Source of the DNA: Solirubrobacter phytolaccae
GTDB lineage: Bacteria; Actinomycetota; Thermoleophilia; Solirubrobacterales; Solirubrobacteraceae
DNA: 64,000 nt
Assembly (NCBI RefSeq): GCF_027587195.1
Contig: NZ_JAPDDP010000005.1
Span: 109,242 to 173,241, forward strand
Direction: 5' to 3'
The notes under the pieces: generated by a model
The model's input: only the letters and a program-made list of their open reading frames with translations
Told to the model about the DNA's origin: nothing
Databases searched by the model: none
Made by a program: the position numbers and the translations under genes
Part shown: in pieces, positions 35,960-44,287 of the stretch
Layout: every line of letters begins with the position of its first letter
Numbering within the stretch: position 1 is the stretch's first letter

Positions 35960-37320
35960 AGCGCCCCGTCGCCGACATCGTCGTGCTGCTGCCGGGCATC
36001 ACCGGCAGCGTCCTCCAGCGCGGCGACCGGGACGTGTTCGCGTTGTCGGCGGGCGCGGGTTGGCGGGCGCTCACATCCCGCGGCAAGAGCCTGTCCGAGC
36101 TGATCCTGGGGGAGGATCCGGTCGACGTGGACGATCTCGGCGACCACGTCCGCGCGACGCGCCTCGCGCCCGATGCGACGTTGGTCCCCGGCCTGTGGAA
36201 GATCGACGGCTACGGCAAGGTCGCCGCCACGTTGCGGCGCGAGTTCGACCTCGTTCCCGGGGAGAACTACTTCGAGTTCCCCTACGACTGGCGGCGCGAC
36301 AACCGGGTGCATGCGCGCCGGCTGCAGCGGGAGTCGGCGGAGTGGCTGCGCCGCCGCCGCGAGCAGGCACCCGGCGCGCGGCTCGTGCTGATCGCGCACT
36401 CGATGGGCGGGCTCGTCGCCCGCTACTTCCTCGAGGTGCTCGGAGGCTGGCGGGACACGCGCGCGCTGGTGACGTTCGGGACGCCGTACCGCGGCTCGGT
36501 CAAGGCGCTCAACGCGCTCGTCAACGGGATGCCGAAGCTCCCGTTCCTGGAGCTGACGGAGGTCGTGCGCTCGTGCACGTCCGTGTACCAGCTGCTGCCG
36601 ATCTATCCGTGCCTGGACACCGGCGACGGCGAGTTGCACCGGCTCCAGGACGTGACGCTCGACCACCTCGACGCTGAGCGCGTCCGTGCCGCCGACGCGT
36701 TCCACCGCGAGATTGAACGCGCGGTCGAAGCGAACCGCCGCGACGACGACTACCAACGCGACGGGTACCTGATCCGGCCGATCGTCGGGGTCGAACAGCC
36801 GACGTTGCAGTCCGCCGTCCTGCGCGCCGGCGGGCTGGAGATGCTGCGGACATGGAACGGTGAGGCCCTCGACGGCGACGGCACGGTGCCCGCGGTCTCG
36901 GCCGTCCCGATCGAGCTGAGTGACCTCAAGCAGGAGTTCCCCGCCGCGACTGCACACGCCTCACTTCAGAACGCCGACCACGTCCTGCGCTTCGTGAGAA
37001 CGCTGCTCACGGAGGCGCGCCAGTACCGCTTCCGCGCCGGCGCACCGGTGACCGTGTCGCTCGACGTCGACGATGTCTACCTCGCCGGCGAGCCCGTCGT
37101 CCTCCACGCGCAGCTTTCCGATCGCTCGCGCCCCGCCGTCGGCGTCATCCAGAGCGCGGACGACGGCACGCCGATCGCAAGCACCCCGATCCCCGCCTCT
37201 GACGCCGACTGGCGGGAGATCACGTTCGGCGCGCTCGTGCCGGGTGTCTACCGGTTCGTCGTCGCCGGTGGCGACGACGTTCAGCCCGCGTCGGACCTGT
37301 TCGCGGTCATGTCGGGCTGA
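35956..37320 (+). CDS. LCAT-like alpha/beta hydrolase (lipase/acyltransferase), partner of the CHAT protease
   Basis: A 454-residue enzyme; the GTG overlaps the CHAT stop. It begins VVLLPGITGSVLQRG, the oxyanion-region motif of lecithin:cholesterol acyltransferase-type hydrolases, and FPYDWRRDNRVHARRL follows. The nucleophile is Ser149 in IAHSMGGLVARYF, the acid is probably Asp306 or Asp308 in LDGDGTVP, and His342 in NADHVLRF completes the triad. Residues about 355-454 form an extra beta-sandwich (VTVSLDVDDVYLAGEPVVLHAQLSD in parts). There is no signal peptide, so it acts inside the cell. Membrane lipid cleavage under control of the CHAT protease is my inference. Confidence 0.85.
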   Translation: MKRPVADIVVLLPGITGSVLQRGDRDVFALSAGAGWRALTSRGKSLSELILGEDPVDVDDLGDHVRATRLAPDATLVPGLWKIDGYGKVAATLRREFDLVPGENYFEFPYDWRRDNRVHARRLQRESAEWLRRRREQAPGARLVLIAHSMGGLVARYFLEVLGGWRDTRALVTFGTPYRGSVKALNALVNGMPKLPFLELTEVVRSCTSVYQLLPIYPCLDTGDGELHRLQDVTLDHLDAERVRAADAFHREIERAVEANRRDDDYQRDGYLIRPIVGVEQPTLQSAVLRAGGLEMLRTWNGEALDGDGTVPAVSAVPIELSDLKQEFPAATAHASLQNADHVLRFVRTLLTEARQYRFRAGAPVTVSLDVDDVYLAGEPVVLHAQLSDRSRPAVGVIQSADDGTPIASTPIPASDADWREITFGALVPGVYRFVVAGGDDVQPASDLFAVMSG

Positions 37321-37496
37321 CGCGCCGGCGGGAAGGTGCCGAGCTCCTCGACGCGGTAGCCGTCCGGGTAGATCGCGAACTCATGCGTGGGGCGAAGTCG
37401 ACCGCGGGGTCCAGCCGCGCGATCTCGCGCTGCCAATGGTCGCGCCTCACCGCTCCATCGTCACAGATTCGTGAGACGTGGCCACTCTGGGGGTGC

Positions 37497-38042
37497 ATGG
37501 AGGAGATCACCACGTCGAACGGGTTCGTCGCGCTCTACCGGCGCGAGTCCGAGCTCGTGCTGCGCTTCTGCGCGCGGCGCGTGCTCGACGCCGAGACCGC
37601 GGTCGACCTGTGCGCGGAGACGTTCGCGCAGGCGTTCCGTGGGCGTCGCGGCTTCCGCGGGACGACGGAGCCGGAGGCGCGCGCGTGGCTGCTGACGATC
37701 GCCCAGCGGCAGGTCGCCCGCTACCTGAAGAAGGGCGTCCTCGACCGGCGTGCGCGGGAGGCGCTCGGCATCCAGACGCCGCAGCTGCTGGAGGGCGAGG
37801 CCGAGGAGATCGAGCGGCGGATGGGGATGGCGCCGCTGCGGGCCGCGCTGGCCGAGGAGCTGGAGCGGCTCGGCGGTGATCAGCGTGAGGCGCTGCGCCT
37901 GCGGGTCGTCGAGGAGCGGCCGTACCCCGAGGTCGCGTCCTCGCTGGGCGTGAGCGAGGCGACGGCACGGGCGCGCGTGTCCCGCGGGCTGCGCGCGCTC
38001 GCGGCGTCATTGGAAGTGCGATGGGAGGGTGAGCGGCCATGA
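37497..38042 (+). CDS. ECF-type RNA polymerase sigma factor
   Basis: A 181-residue sigma-70 family factor. Region 2 is FVALYRRESELVLRFCARRVLDAETAVDLCAETFAQAF, with RAWLLTIAQRQVARYLKKG. Region 4 is ALRLRVVEERPYPEVASSLGVSEATARARVSRGLRAL. The in-frame extension upstream of ATG 37497 is not conserved. The stop overlaps the ATG of a membrane protein, the usual place for an anti-sigma factor. The signal is unknown. Confidence 0.9.
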   Translation: MEEITTSNGFVALYRRESELVLRFCARRVLDAETAVDLCAETFAQAFRGRRGFRGTTEPEARAWLLTIAQRQVARYLKKGVLDRRAREALGIQTPQLLEGEAEEIERRMGMAPLRAALAEELERLGGDQREALRLRVVEERPYPEVASSLGVSEATARARVSRGLRALAASLEVRWEGERP

Positions 38043-39286
38043 GGGTCCTGGACGAGCTGGGACGGGAGATCGAGCGCGTGGCGACCGAGGCGGGCGACGT
38101 GCGTCCGCGGCGCCGCTGGTGGCGGCCGGGCGCGCTGTTCGTCCTGCTCCCGCTGTGCGTCGGGACCGTCGCCGTCGCCGCCACGACGCAGCTGCTGCAG
38201 GGCGAGCCGGTCCGCAACCCGCCCGGCCTGCAGCTCGACCCCAAGCAGGGGCTCGGCGTGATCGTCGGCGCGGGCAAGCTGCTGCCGCCGCGCACGGCCG
38301 ACCCCGCCGGCGGTCCGCCGTGGGGGCTGCGCGTGGTGAAGACCTCGCGCGGCCTCGGCTGCGTCCAGCTCGGCCGCGTCCACGAGGGCAAGCTCGGCGT
38401 GCTCGGCCAGGACTTCGCGTTCGACGACGACGGCAAGTTCCACGAGCGCGGCGCCGAGATCATCCAGAAGACCGACTGCCAGCTCGCGGACGCCGCGGGG
38501 AACGCGTTCATCGCCATCAGCCACATCGGCCTGCCCGCGAGCGGTGACCTCACCGGCTGCAACCCGCAGAGCGCGTACAAGCAGACGCCGATGTGCGAGC
38601 GCAGCTCGCTGCGCAACGTCTTCTACGGCCTGCTCGGCCCCGAGGCCACCGCGGTCACCTACAAGGACGCCGACGGGAAGGTCGTGCGCCAGCGCGTGAG
38701 CGGACCCGAGGGCGCGTACCTCGTGGTCAAGCCGACCGAGCCGGACCGCCGGCAGATCGGCTACTGGTCACCCGGCGTGTCGCCGGGGAGCGGGCTGCGC
38801 AGCGTCGAGTACCGCGACGGCAGCACGTGCATGATCCCCAACCCGCGGCGGATCGGCGGCGCGCGGGCGTGCCCGGTCAAGGGCTACGTCACGCCGGAGC
38901 TCACCCCGGCGACGCGGGAGGAGCTGGCCACGCCGATCCGCGTCCGCGTCGGCCGCGAGCCGGTCGGCGTCAAGGGCGCCGACAAGCAGCGCCGCGTCAC
39001 GTTCAGCTTCCGCGCCCGCCGGGCCGGCGACTCGCGCTCGCAGTACACGTTCGAGGCCAAGCTCGTCAAGCGCGGCAAGCACTGCTCGTCGGGAACCACG
39101 TTCGGCGCGATCGCCAAGGACGTGGCCGCGGGCGAGGTCGTCAGCTCCGAGCTGTTCTTCCCCTACCGCTGCCGCGGGCGGCTGCAGCTCAAGGTCGGCT
39201 ACAGCCAGGAGCGGCGCCCCGACGCGCGTCGCGTCGTCGGGTTGAACGACGACAAGGTCGGGACGGTGCGCGTGGACCTGCGGTGA
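38039..39286 (+). CDS. Single-pass membrane protein coupled to ECF sigma factor (putative anti-sigma)
   Basis: A 415-residue protein; ATG overlaps the sigma factor stop. A cytoplasmic N-terminal stretch of about 33 residues (VLDELGREIERVATEAG) precedes one transmembrane helix (about 34-52, ALFVLLPLCVGTVAVAATT). The rest is outside the cell and holds several cysteines (GCVQL, DCQL, GCNPQ, MCERS, TCMIP, ACPVK, HCSSG, YRCRG) that could form disulfides. There is no recognised zinc-finger anti-sigma domain. I infer that the short N-terminus binds the sigma factor and the outer domain senses a signal. Similar sigma/membrane pairs recur in this lineage. Confidence 0.75.
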   Translation: MRVLDELGREIERVATEAGDVRPRRRWWRPGALFVLLPLCVGTVAVAATTQLLQGEPVRNPPGLQLDPKQGLGVIVGAGKLLPPRTADPAGGPPWGLRVVKTSRGLGCVQLGRVHEGKLGVLGQDFAFDDDGKFHERGAEIIQKTDCQLADAAGNAFIAISHIGLPASGDLTGCNPQSAYKQTPMCERSSLRNVFYGLLGPEATAVTYKDADGKVVRQRVSGPEGAYLVVKPTEPDRRQIGYWSPGVSPGSGLRSVEYRDGSTCMIPNPRRIGGARACPVKGYVTPELTPATREELATPIRVRVGREPVGVKGADKQRRVTFSFRARRAGDSRSQYTFEAKLVKRGKHCSSGTTFGAIAKDVAAGEVVSSELFFPYRCRGRLQLKVGYSQERRPDARRVVGLNDDKVGTVRVDLR

Positions 39287-41308
39287 TCAGCCCAACGCGC
39301 GCTTGTGGCGCTCGGCGCGGAAGGCCGCGATCGCCGCGCCCACGTCGGACGGACCCGGGACCCAGAGCTTGCCCGCCGGCTTGCGCTCGGGCTCCGGCTC
39401 CTCGGCCACCGGCTCCGGGATCGGGTCCGGGAGCGGCTGCAGGTTCGGGCGGCGCGCGGCGGGCGTGGAGCCCTCCATCGCGGCGGCGATCTCGAGGTGG
39501 TCGATGTCGCCCGCGGCCAGCAGCGCCTGCGACAGCCGCTCGAGCTGCTCGCGGTGCTCCTCGACCAGCGCGATCGAGTCGCGGTAGGCCTCTTCGACGA
39601 TCCGGCGGACCTCGCTGTCGGCGGTCGCCATTGCGTGGTCAGAGCGCATGCCGACGACCTGGCCGACGGCGGCGCTCAACCCGTACTGCTCGACCGCGGC
39701 GCGGGCGATCTGGTTCGCCTTCTCGAGGTCGTTCGCGGCGCCCGAGGACACCGTGCCGTAGATGACGTGCTCGGCGGCGCGGCCGCCGAGGATGTAGATC
39801 AGCTGCTCGTGGATGTGCTGCGCGGTGTGCAGCGCGCGGTCGCTTCGACCCACCACCGCGAAGCCCGCGGCCTGGCCACGCGGGTTGATCGTCGCGTGCA
39901 GGGTCTTGTCGACGGTCGGGCACAGCTCGGCGGTGAGGACGTGGCCGGCCTCGTGGTACGCGACGGCCTCGCGCTCACCCGCGGCGAGCATCGCGGACGC
40001 CTTGCGCGGCCCGGCGACGACGCGCAGGAAGCCCTCGAACAGATCCTCGTGCGTGATGACGGCGCGCTCGGCGCGGGCGGCCATGATCGCGCCCTCGTTG
40101 AGCATCTCGGCCAGCTCGGCACCGCTCGAGCCCGCCGTGACCTTCGCGAGCTGCGGGAGGTCGACGTCGTCGGCGAGCGGCTTGCCCTTGGCGTGCACGT
40201 TCAGGATCGACAGGCGGCCCTCCTCGGACGGCGCGCCGACGTGGATGTGGCGGGAGAAGCGACCGGGGCGCAGCAGCGCGGGGTCGAGCGTGTCGAGGCG
40301 GTTGGTGGCCGCGATCACGAGCACGCGCTCGTTGCCGCTGAAGCCGTCCATCTCGACGAGCAGCTGGTTGAGCGTCTGGTCGGCCTCGCGGTTGGACTGG
40401 CCACCGTCCGCGCCGCCGCCGCGCTTGGCGCCGATGGCGTCGACCTCGTCGATGAAGATGATCGCCGGGGTGCCCGCGCGGGCCTTGGCGAACAGGTCGC
40501 GCACCCGGCCGGCGCCGACGCCGACGTACATCTCGACGAAGTCCGAGCCGGACATTGCGAAGAACGCCGCGCCTGCCTCACCCGCGACGGCCTTGGCGAG
40601 CAGCGTCTTGCCGGTGCCGGGAGGGCCGTAGAGCATCAGGCCGGAGGGCATCTTCGCGCCGAGCCGGCGGTAGGCCTCGGGCGCCTTGAGGAACTCGACC
40701 AGCTCGGCGGCCTCGTGCACGGCCTCGTCGCAGCCCGCGACGTCGCTGAAGCGCACCGCGGGCAGCTCGCCCTGGGCCTTGGCCTTCTTGGTGTGCTGGT
40801 CGTGCGCGCCGCTCTGGGCCTTGGCCTGCTGGCGCTGCATGTAGATGATCAGGCCGATCACCGCGAACAGGCCGAAGATGAAGATCAGCGCGCTCCACGG
40901 GAAGCCGCGCTTGGCGAAGCTGGTGTCGATGTCGACTTCCGCGCCCGCGGCGTCGAGGTCGGCGTAGAGCGTCTCGTCGGTCGGGGCGTAGCCGACGGCG
41001 TGCTTGGCGCCGTCCTTGAGCTCGATCTCCGCCTTCAGCTCGGCCGGCTTGAGCGTCGCCTCCTTGACCGTCTTGTCCTTGATCGCGGTGCGCAGGTCCG
41101 AGTAGGTGAACTCGTCCTGCTTCGACGCCTTGTACGGCTGGCGGGCGGTGGAGCCTCCACCGACGACCGCCGCGAGCGTGGCGGTGCCGGCGAGGAGCGC
41201 GACGAGCGTGAGCGTGATGGCGACGCCCGGGCGGGGGCGGAGCCAGGCCACGACCGCCCGGAACGGGCGGGTGACGGCGAACAGCAGTCGGCGCAGGAAG
41301 GAGGACAT
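39287..41308 (-). CDS. ftsH: FtsH-family ATP-dependent zinc metalloprotease
   Basis: A 673-residue membrane protease. Two transmembrane segments flank a periplasmic-side domain (helices at about residues 29-50 and 135-158). The AAA module has Walker A GPPGTGKT, Walker B IIFIDEVDAIGAKRG, the pore motif residues in SGSDFVEMYVGVGAGRVRDLF, and the second region of homology ATNRLDTLDPALLRPGRFSRHI. The zinc site is HEAGH, with the third ligand expected near the NDLEKANQIAR region. It degrades misfolded membrane and some regulatory proteins. The C-terminal tail is Pro/Glu-rich. It differs from the canonical sequence in being MYVGVGAGRVR rather than MFVGVGASRVR. Confidence 0.94.
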   Translation of the reverse strand: MSSFLRRLLFAVTRPFRAVVAWLRPRPGVAITLTLVALLAGTATLAAVVGGGSTARQPYKASKQDEFTYSDLRTAIKDKTVKEATLKPAELKAEIELKDGAKHAVGYAPTDETLYADLDAAGAEVDIDTSFAKRGFPWSALIFIFGLFAVIGLIIYMQRQQAKAQSGAHDQHTKKAKAQGELPAVRFSDVAGCDEAVHEAAELVEFLKAPEAYRRLGAKMPSGLMLYGPPGTGKTLLAKAVAGEAGAAFFAMSGSDFVEMYVGVGAGRVRDLFAKARAGTPAIIFIDEVDAIGAKRGGGADGGQSNREADQTLNQLLVEMDGFSGNERVLVIAATNRLDTLDPALLRPGRFSRHIHVGAPSEEGRLSILNVHAKGKPLADDVDLPQLAKVTAGSSGAELAEMLNEGAIMAARAERAVITHEDLFEGFLRVVAGPRKASAMLAAGEREAVAYHEAGHVLTAELCPTVDKTLHATINPRGQAAGFAVVGRSDRALHTAQHIHEQLIYILGGRAAEHVIYGTVSSGAANDLEKANQIARAAVEQYGLSAAVGQVVGMRSDHAMATADSEVRRIVEEAYRDSIALVEEHREQLERLSQALLAAGDIDHLEIAAAMEGSTPAARRPNLQPLPDPIPEPVAEEPEPERKPAGKLWVPGPSDVGAAIAAFRAERHKRALG

Positions 41309-41488
41309 TGGGGAGCCTTGGTCAGGTCGGCGGTCGCTTATGTGATTCGGGCAGCTGCCGCCCCTTCAGTCATGCGGCGTCCCCCTTACGGGGGGGTATC
41401 GGTCGCGCGCGTCCAGTTCATGACCGCGCGCGCCGGACAGACCCGTCGAGCTGTTTTTACAGGCGCTTACGTAGGGTTAGCTAAAGAG

Positions 41489-42823
41489 TCAGGTCGTTGT
41501 GTGACCGATCTCCTGGACCAGCGCCTTCAGCGTCCACAGGTAGATCTCGCTGAACGTCGGGAACGGCTGGATCGTGTCGAGCAGCACGTCGAGCGGGACC
41601 CGCGCGCGGATCGCGAGCGTGGCCTGCTGGAGCCATTCGCCCGCCTCCGGCCCGAGGGCGTGCGCGCCGGTGATGTGCTCGCCGTCGCTGAGGAGAGTCA
41701 GATAGCCGGTGGAGTCCTCGTAGTTGCGCGTGTAGGCGGCGGTCTTGGCCACGTCGGGGAGCTTGTAGGTCGCGCTGTACTCTGCCTCGGTCGCGCCGAC
41801 CGCGGCGGCCTGCGGGTCGGTGTAGGTCACGCGCGGGACGGCCTCGTAGTGCGCCTCGCGCGGCTCGCCCAGGATGTTCGCGGCGACGATCCGGCCCTGG
41901 TACTTGCCGACGTGGGTGAGCGGGAAGATGCCCGTGACGTCGCCGATCGCCCACAGCCGGTCCTGCACCCGCAGGTGCGCGTCGGTCGGGACGCCCTTCG
42001 GACTGGGCTCGATGCCGACCGTCTCCAGCCCGATGCCCTCCGTGCGCGGGCGCCGGCCGGTCGCGACGAGCAGCTTGTCGCCGCGCAGCTCGCGACCGTC
42101 GTCGAGCGTGAGGACGTAGTCGTCGCCGTCGCGGCTCGCCGCCGCCACGCCGACGCCGAGGACGAGCTCGATCCCGTCGTCGGCGAGCGGCTTGGCGAGC
42201 GCCTCGCCGAGGGCCTTGGGCTCGCGGCCGAGCAGGTGCTCCGAGCGCTCGATCAGCACGACCTCGCCGCCGAGCCGGCGCACGGCCTGCGCCATCTCGG
42301 TGCCGACCGGGCCGCCGCCCATGACGAGCAGCCGGCGCGGCACGGCCTTCATGCCGGTCGCCTCGCGGTTGGTCCAGACGCCGTCGAGGTCTCTGAGGCC
42401 GGGGATCGGCGGGATGATCGGGTCGGCGCCGTTGGCGAGGACGACGTTCTGGGCGGTGTAGGTGCGGCCCTCGACCTCGACGGCACCGGGGCCCGCGAGC
42501 TTGCCGGCGCCGCGGATCAGGGCGATGCCGTTGTCGGCGAGCCATTTCTCCTGGCCCGCGTCGGAGTAGTCGGAGACCATGAAGTCGCGCCAGCCCAGGG
42601 CGGCCTCGACGTCGACCTCGGCCGTGGCCAGCGCGTCGCGCGCGCCGTGCACCGCCTCACCCGGGCGCAGCAGCGTCTTGGACGGGATGCACGCGTAGTA
42701 CGAGCACTCGCCGCCGACCAGCTCACGCTCGACCACCGCCACTTTCAGGCCGCCCTCCGCCAGCGCACCCGCGGCGTGCTCGCCCGGTGATCCGCCGCCC
42801 ATCACGATCACGTCGTAGTCCAT
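41489..42823 (-). CDS. FAD/NAD(P)-dependent pyridine nucleotide-disulfide oxidoreductase
   Basis: A 444-residue flavoprotein from ATG 42823, after AGGGAGGGCGAG. The FAD-binding start is YDVIVMGGGSPGEHAAGALAEGG. The redox pair is C40 and C45 in GGECSYYACIPSK, the dihydrolipoamide/mercuric reductase arrangement. A second Rossmann motif is LLVMGGGPVGTEMA, and LWAIGDVTG marks the second FAD segment. The C-terminal region where these enzymes have a His-x-x-x-x-Glu pair reads PFPTFSE, with no His at the expected place. It may therefore reduce an unusual substrate or quinone rather than lipoamide. No 2-oxoacid dehydrogenase genes are nearby. Confidence 0.88.
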   Translation of the reverse strand: MDYDVIVMGGGSPGEHAAGALAEGGLKVAVVERELVGGECSYYACIPSKTLLRPGEAVHGARDALATAEVDVEAALGWRDFMVSDYSDAGQEKWLADNGIALIRGAGKLAGPGAVEVEGRTYTAQNVVLANGADPIIPPIPGLRDLDGVWTNREATGMKAVPRRLLVMGGGPVGTEMAQAVRRLGGEVVLIERSEHLLGREPKALGEALAKPLADDGIELVLGVGVAAASRDGDDYVLTLDDGRELRGDKLLVATGRRPRTEGIGLETVGIEPSPKGVPTDAHLRVQDRLWAIGDVTGIFPLTHVGKYQGRIVAANILGEPREAHYEAVPRVTYTDPQAAAVGATEAEYSATYKLPDVAKTAAYTRNYEDSTGYLTLLSDGEHITGAHALGPEAGEWLQQATLAIRARVPLDVLLDTIQPFPTFSEIYLWTLKALVQEIGHTTT

Positions 42824-42959
42824 CTCGCCCTCCCTGGGATTCGCTCGTGCCCGGGAAGCTACCGGGAGGCAGACCAGGGACTTACCCGGGCGCGAAGGAA
42901 GCCGGTTCGCGGGATCGTTGATCCATCGAAACACCCCGCCCCGCACGAAGGAGCTCACC

Positions 42960-43445
42960 ATGACCGCCACGCAGATCAACCCCGCCAGCGCCCTGCCCAC
43001 CACGGGCGAGTTCCGCCTCGAGGTCATCGCCATCCCGGTGTCCGACGTCGACCGCGCCAAGCAGTTCTACGGCTCCCTCGGCTGGCGCGAGGACGTCGAC
43101 TTCAAGATCCGCCCGGACTTCCGCGTCGTCCACATGACCCCGCCCGGCTCGCCCGCCTCGGTCCTGTTCGGCAAGGGCGTCACCAACGCCGAGCCTGGTT
43201 CGGTCTCCGCGCTCACGCTCGCCGTCGACGACGTCGACGCGGCCCGCGCCGAGCTCGTCTCCCGCGGCATCGACGTCTCCGAGGTCTTCCACGGCGCGAG
43301 CGGCTTCGACCTCGCCGGCCAGGACGCCCGTGAGCCCGGCCGCGACCCCGAGAACCAGTCCTACAGCTCCTGGGCGTCCTTCAGCGACCCCGACGGCAAC
43401 GGCTGGCTCCTGCAGGAGATCAAGACCCGCCTCCCGGGCCGCTGA
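42960..43445 (+). CDS. VOC (glyoxalase/bleomycin resistance) family protein
   Basis: A 161-residue protein with ATG 42960 nine bases after GAAGGAG. It shows the beta-alpha-beta-beta-beta repeats of the vicinal-oxygen-chelate fold: FRLEVIAIPVSDVDRAKQFYGSLGW, FRVVHMTPPGSPASVLFG, LAVDDVDAARAELVSRGIDVSEVF and SFSDPDGNGWLLQEI. The final Glu (LLQE) and the His in VVHM are candidate metal ligands. The reaction cannot be predicted. It is followed after two bases by a small gene, and the pair ends at a strong terminator. Confidence 0.9.
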   Translation: MTATQINPASALPTTGEFRLEVIAIPVSDVDRAKQFYGSLGWREDVDFKIRPDFRVVHMTPPGSPASVLFGKGVTNAEPGSVSALTLAVDDVDAARAELVSRGIDVSEVFHGASGFDLAGQDAREPGRDPENQSYSSWASFSDPDGNGWLLQEIKTRLPGR

Positions 43446-43447
43446 TC

Positions 43448-43639
43448 ATGGACACCGCCGAACTTGCGGCCCTGCTCCAGGAGACCGCCGAGCACCACGA
43501 CCCCTACGAGAAGAGCTCCCCGCCGCACCACTGGTGGGACTGGTACGCGGCCTACATCACCGCCCGCCAGCAGGGCCACACGCCCGAGGACGCGAGCGTC
43601 GCCGCCTCCCGCTACATGCTCTCGCTCGTCCCGCACTGA
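43448..43639 (+). CDS. Small conserved protein paired with the VOC gene
   Basis: A 63-residue soluble protein with ATG two bases after the VOC stop. It is helical and aromatic-rich: ELAALLQETAEHHDPYEK, HHWWDWYAAYITARQQGHTPEDASVAASRYM. Small proteins of this pattern often follow or are fused to VOC proteins in actinobacteria, which suggests a joint function. No catalytic motif is visible. It is the last gene before a strong terminator. Confidence 0.75.
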   Translation: MDTAELAALLQETAEHHDPYEKSSPPHHWWDWYAAYITARQQGHTPEDASVAASRYMLSLVPH

Positions 43640-43648
43640 AGCCCCGAA

Positions 43649-43682
43649 GCCCCGCGCCCAACCGGCGCGGGGCCTTTCGTTC
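43649..43682 (+). terminator. Rho-independent terminator of the VOC operon
   Basis: Perfect ten-base-pair stem GCCCCGCGCC / GGCGCGGGGC (43649-43658 and 43664-43673) with a five-base loop, followed by CTTTCGTTCT. It lies nine bases after the small gene's stop. Confidence 0.9.
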
Positions 43683-43746
43683 TGCTCGGCCCGCCCGCAT
43701 GCGAAACCCTGACTGAGGGGGCCGATCGTCGGGTATTCGGTGCAGC

Positions 43747-44019
43747 ATGAGCACCTATGGAGAAGTGACGCAGTCGCAGTCCGCTCCGCGGACGCCCGGC
43801 AAGGCCACCGCCGCATTCGTCCTCGGCCTCGTGGGACTCGTGCTGATCCCGCTGATCCCGTCCGTCCTCGCGATCGTGCTCGGTGGCGGCGCCAAGCGTG
43901 AGATCGACGGCTCGGGCGGAAGCCTCAGCGGTCGCGGCCTGGCCACCGCCGGCGTCGTTCTCGGGTGGGTCGCCCTGGCCATTTGGGCACTGTTCATCGT
44001 CGCAATCGTCGCGTTGTAG
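43747..44019 (+). CDS. DUF4190 small membrane protein
   Basis: A 90-residue protein with two transmembrane segments. The pattern ATAAFVLGLVGLVLIPLIPSVLAIVLGGGAKREID, then GRGLATAGVVLGWVALAIW, is the DUF4190 signature. The family has no assigned function. The N-terminus is short and polar. It is separated from the next small membrane protein gene by 34 bases holding half of a long inverted repeat. Confidence 0.85.
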   Translation: MSTYGEVTQSQSAPRTPGKATAAFVLGLVGLVLIPLIPSVLAIVLGGGAKREIDGSGGSLSGRGLATAGVVLGWVALAIWALFIVAIVAL

Positions 44020-44029
44020 TTGACACGCC

Positions 44030-44077
44030 CCGTTCCCACGCGATGATCGCGTCGTGAAGTCCATCGCGTGGGAACGG
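44030..44077. repeat. Perfect 16-bp inverted repeat spanning a start codon
   Basis: CCGTTCCCACGCGATG (44030-44045) and CATCGCGTGGGAACGG (44062-44077) are exact inverted complements separated by 16 bases. The GTG start of the next ORF (44054) sits in the loop, and the right arm encodes its residues SIAWER. As RNA it would expose the start in a loop but hide part of the leader; it could also end the DUF4190 message. Confidence 0.85.
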
Positions 44078-44287
44078 ACGAAGTACGCGGTGGCGTGGCT
44101 CGCGGTCGCGGCGCTGCTGCTCGACGACCTGGTCCTCGGCGGTCCGTGCTTCAACGTCGACTGCCCAGGCGATCGCTCTCCGATGGCCGACACCGTGTTC
44201 GTCGTCGCGGTGCTCGTGCTGATCGTCTGCGTGATCTGGTGGATCGCGAACCGTCTCCAGCGCTGGATGGACGGTCCGGAGCTCTAG
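44054..44287 (+). CDS. Small hypothetical membrane protein
   Basis: A 77-residue protein (GTG start) with two transmembrane helices: about residues 10-28 (YAVAWLAVAALLLDDLVLG) and 47-66 (VFVVAVLVLIVCVIWWIA). Between them is a short loop with two cysteines (GPCFNVDCPGD) that would face outside if the termini are inside. No family is recognised. The start lies in the loop of a 16-base-pair inverted repeat. The gene ends in a four-base overlap with the convergent gene. Confidence 0.6.
   Translation: MKSIAWERTKYAVAWLAVAALLLDDLVLGGPCFNVDCPGDRSPMADTVFVVAVLVLIVCVIWWIANRLQRWMDGPEL

Noticed and set aside
39305..42790. Open frame of 1161 codons antisense to ftsH and the flavin reductase
   Set aside because: It runs across two well-supported genes and their gap, has no domain pattern, and is a GC artefact.
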